Shown: in pieces, positions 22,788-22,834 of the stretch
How the letters are laid out: each line of letters opens with the position of its first letter
Numbering within the stretch: position 1 is the first letter of the stretch
DNA from: Pseudobutyrivibrio sp. UBA1225
GTDB taxonomy: Bacteria > Bacillota > Clostridia > Lachnospirales > Lachnospiraceae
Length of the DNA stretch: 22,834 nucleotides
Assembly: GCA_002309345.1 (NCBI GenBank)
Contig: DBWZ01000076.1
Location: forward strand, 1 to 22,834
Direction: 5' to 3'
Program-made: the position numbers and the translations under genes
Notes under the pieces: model-generated
What the model saw: only the letters and a program-made list of their open reading frames with translations
The model's database searches: none
What the model was told of the DNA's origin: nothing

Positions 22788-22834
22788 TTCTCGTAGCTAC
22801 GCTTCTAATCCTGTACGTATGGCATAAGTGCAAC

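Overview
The window looks like a low-GC Gram-positive chromosome from the class Clostridia, most likely a Lachnospiraceae-type gut or rumen anaerobe. Three things point that way: strong AGGAGG-type ribosome sites, the set of gene families (short AAT-fold arginine decarboxylase, carboxynorspermidine/carboxyspermidine pathway, DUF4153, free-standing 2-hydroxyacyl-CoA dehydratase-like protein), and AT-rich intergenic DNA. This is inference from gene content; no taxonomic marker gene is present.

Left edge (1-3784): a heavily deleted IS3-family transposase remnant runs off the window. Next are a two-way hairpin terminator, a DUF1294-CapA fusion gene on the minus strand, and a divergent DUF4153 membrane protein gene on the plus strand.

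Centre-left (3787-10824, minus strand): one polyamine operon in the order speA, speE, carboxy(nor)spermidine dehydrogenase, nspC, aguA, aguB. Arginine would go to agmatine, N-carbamoylputrescine and putrescine (SpeA, AguA, AguB), and putrescine to spermidine through carboxyspermidine (dehydrogenase plus NspC). A SpeE-type aminopropyltransferase sits in the same operon although no AdoMet decarboxylase gene is visible. The dehydrogenase-nspC spacer holds an unusual run of hairpins.

Middle (11039-14724): a CPBP membrane protease, a two-gene module (double zinc-ribbon protein plus small membrane protein) ending in a textbook terminator, a lipoprotein, and a plus-strand Nudix hydrolase.

Right half (14814-22567), increasingly AT-rich and accessory in character: a HEPN/MNT nucleotidyltransferase toxin-antitoxin-like pair, a stand-alone 2-hydroxyacyl-CoA dehydratase-like protein with a second Nudix hydrolase, a 993-residue PLD-helicase-DUF3427 protein of defence type, an AAA-DUF4143 ATPase, and a small secreted protein of unknown function. 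The MNT and helicase genes share a nearly identical promoter cassette, with a related copy at the lipoprotein gene. The AAA-DUF4143 gene is preceded by four copies of a 13-bp motif spaced exactly 33 bp apart, the nearest touching the -10 box. The right edge has a perfect 24-bp palindrome and a 137-bp sequence able to fold into a three-armed cloverleaf.

No tRNA, rRNA or CRISPR array was recognised. Every intergenic stretch is below 300 bases, and those with visible structure are listed.
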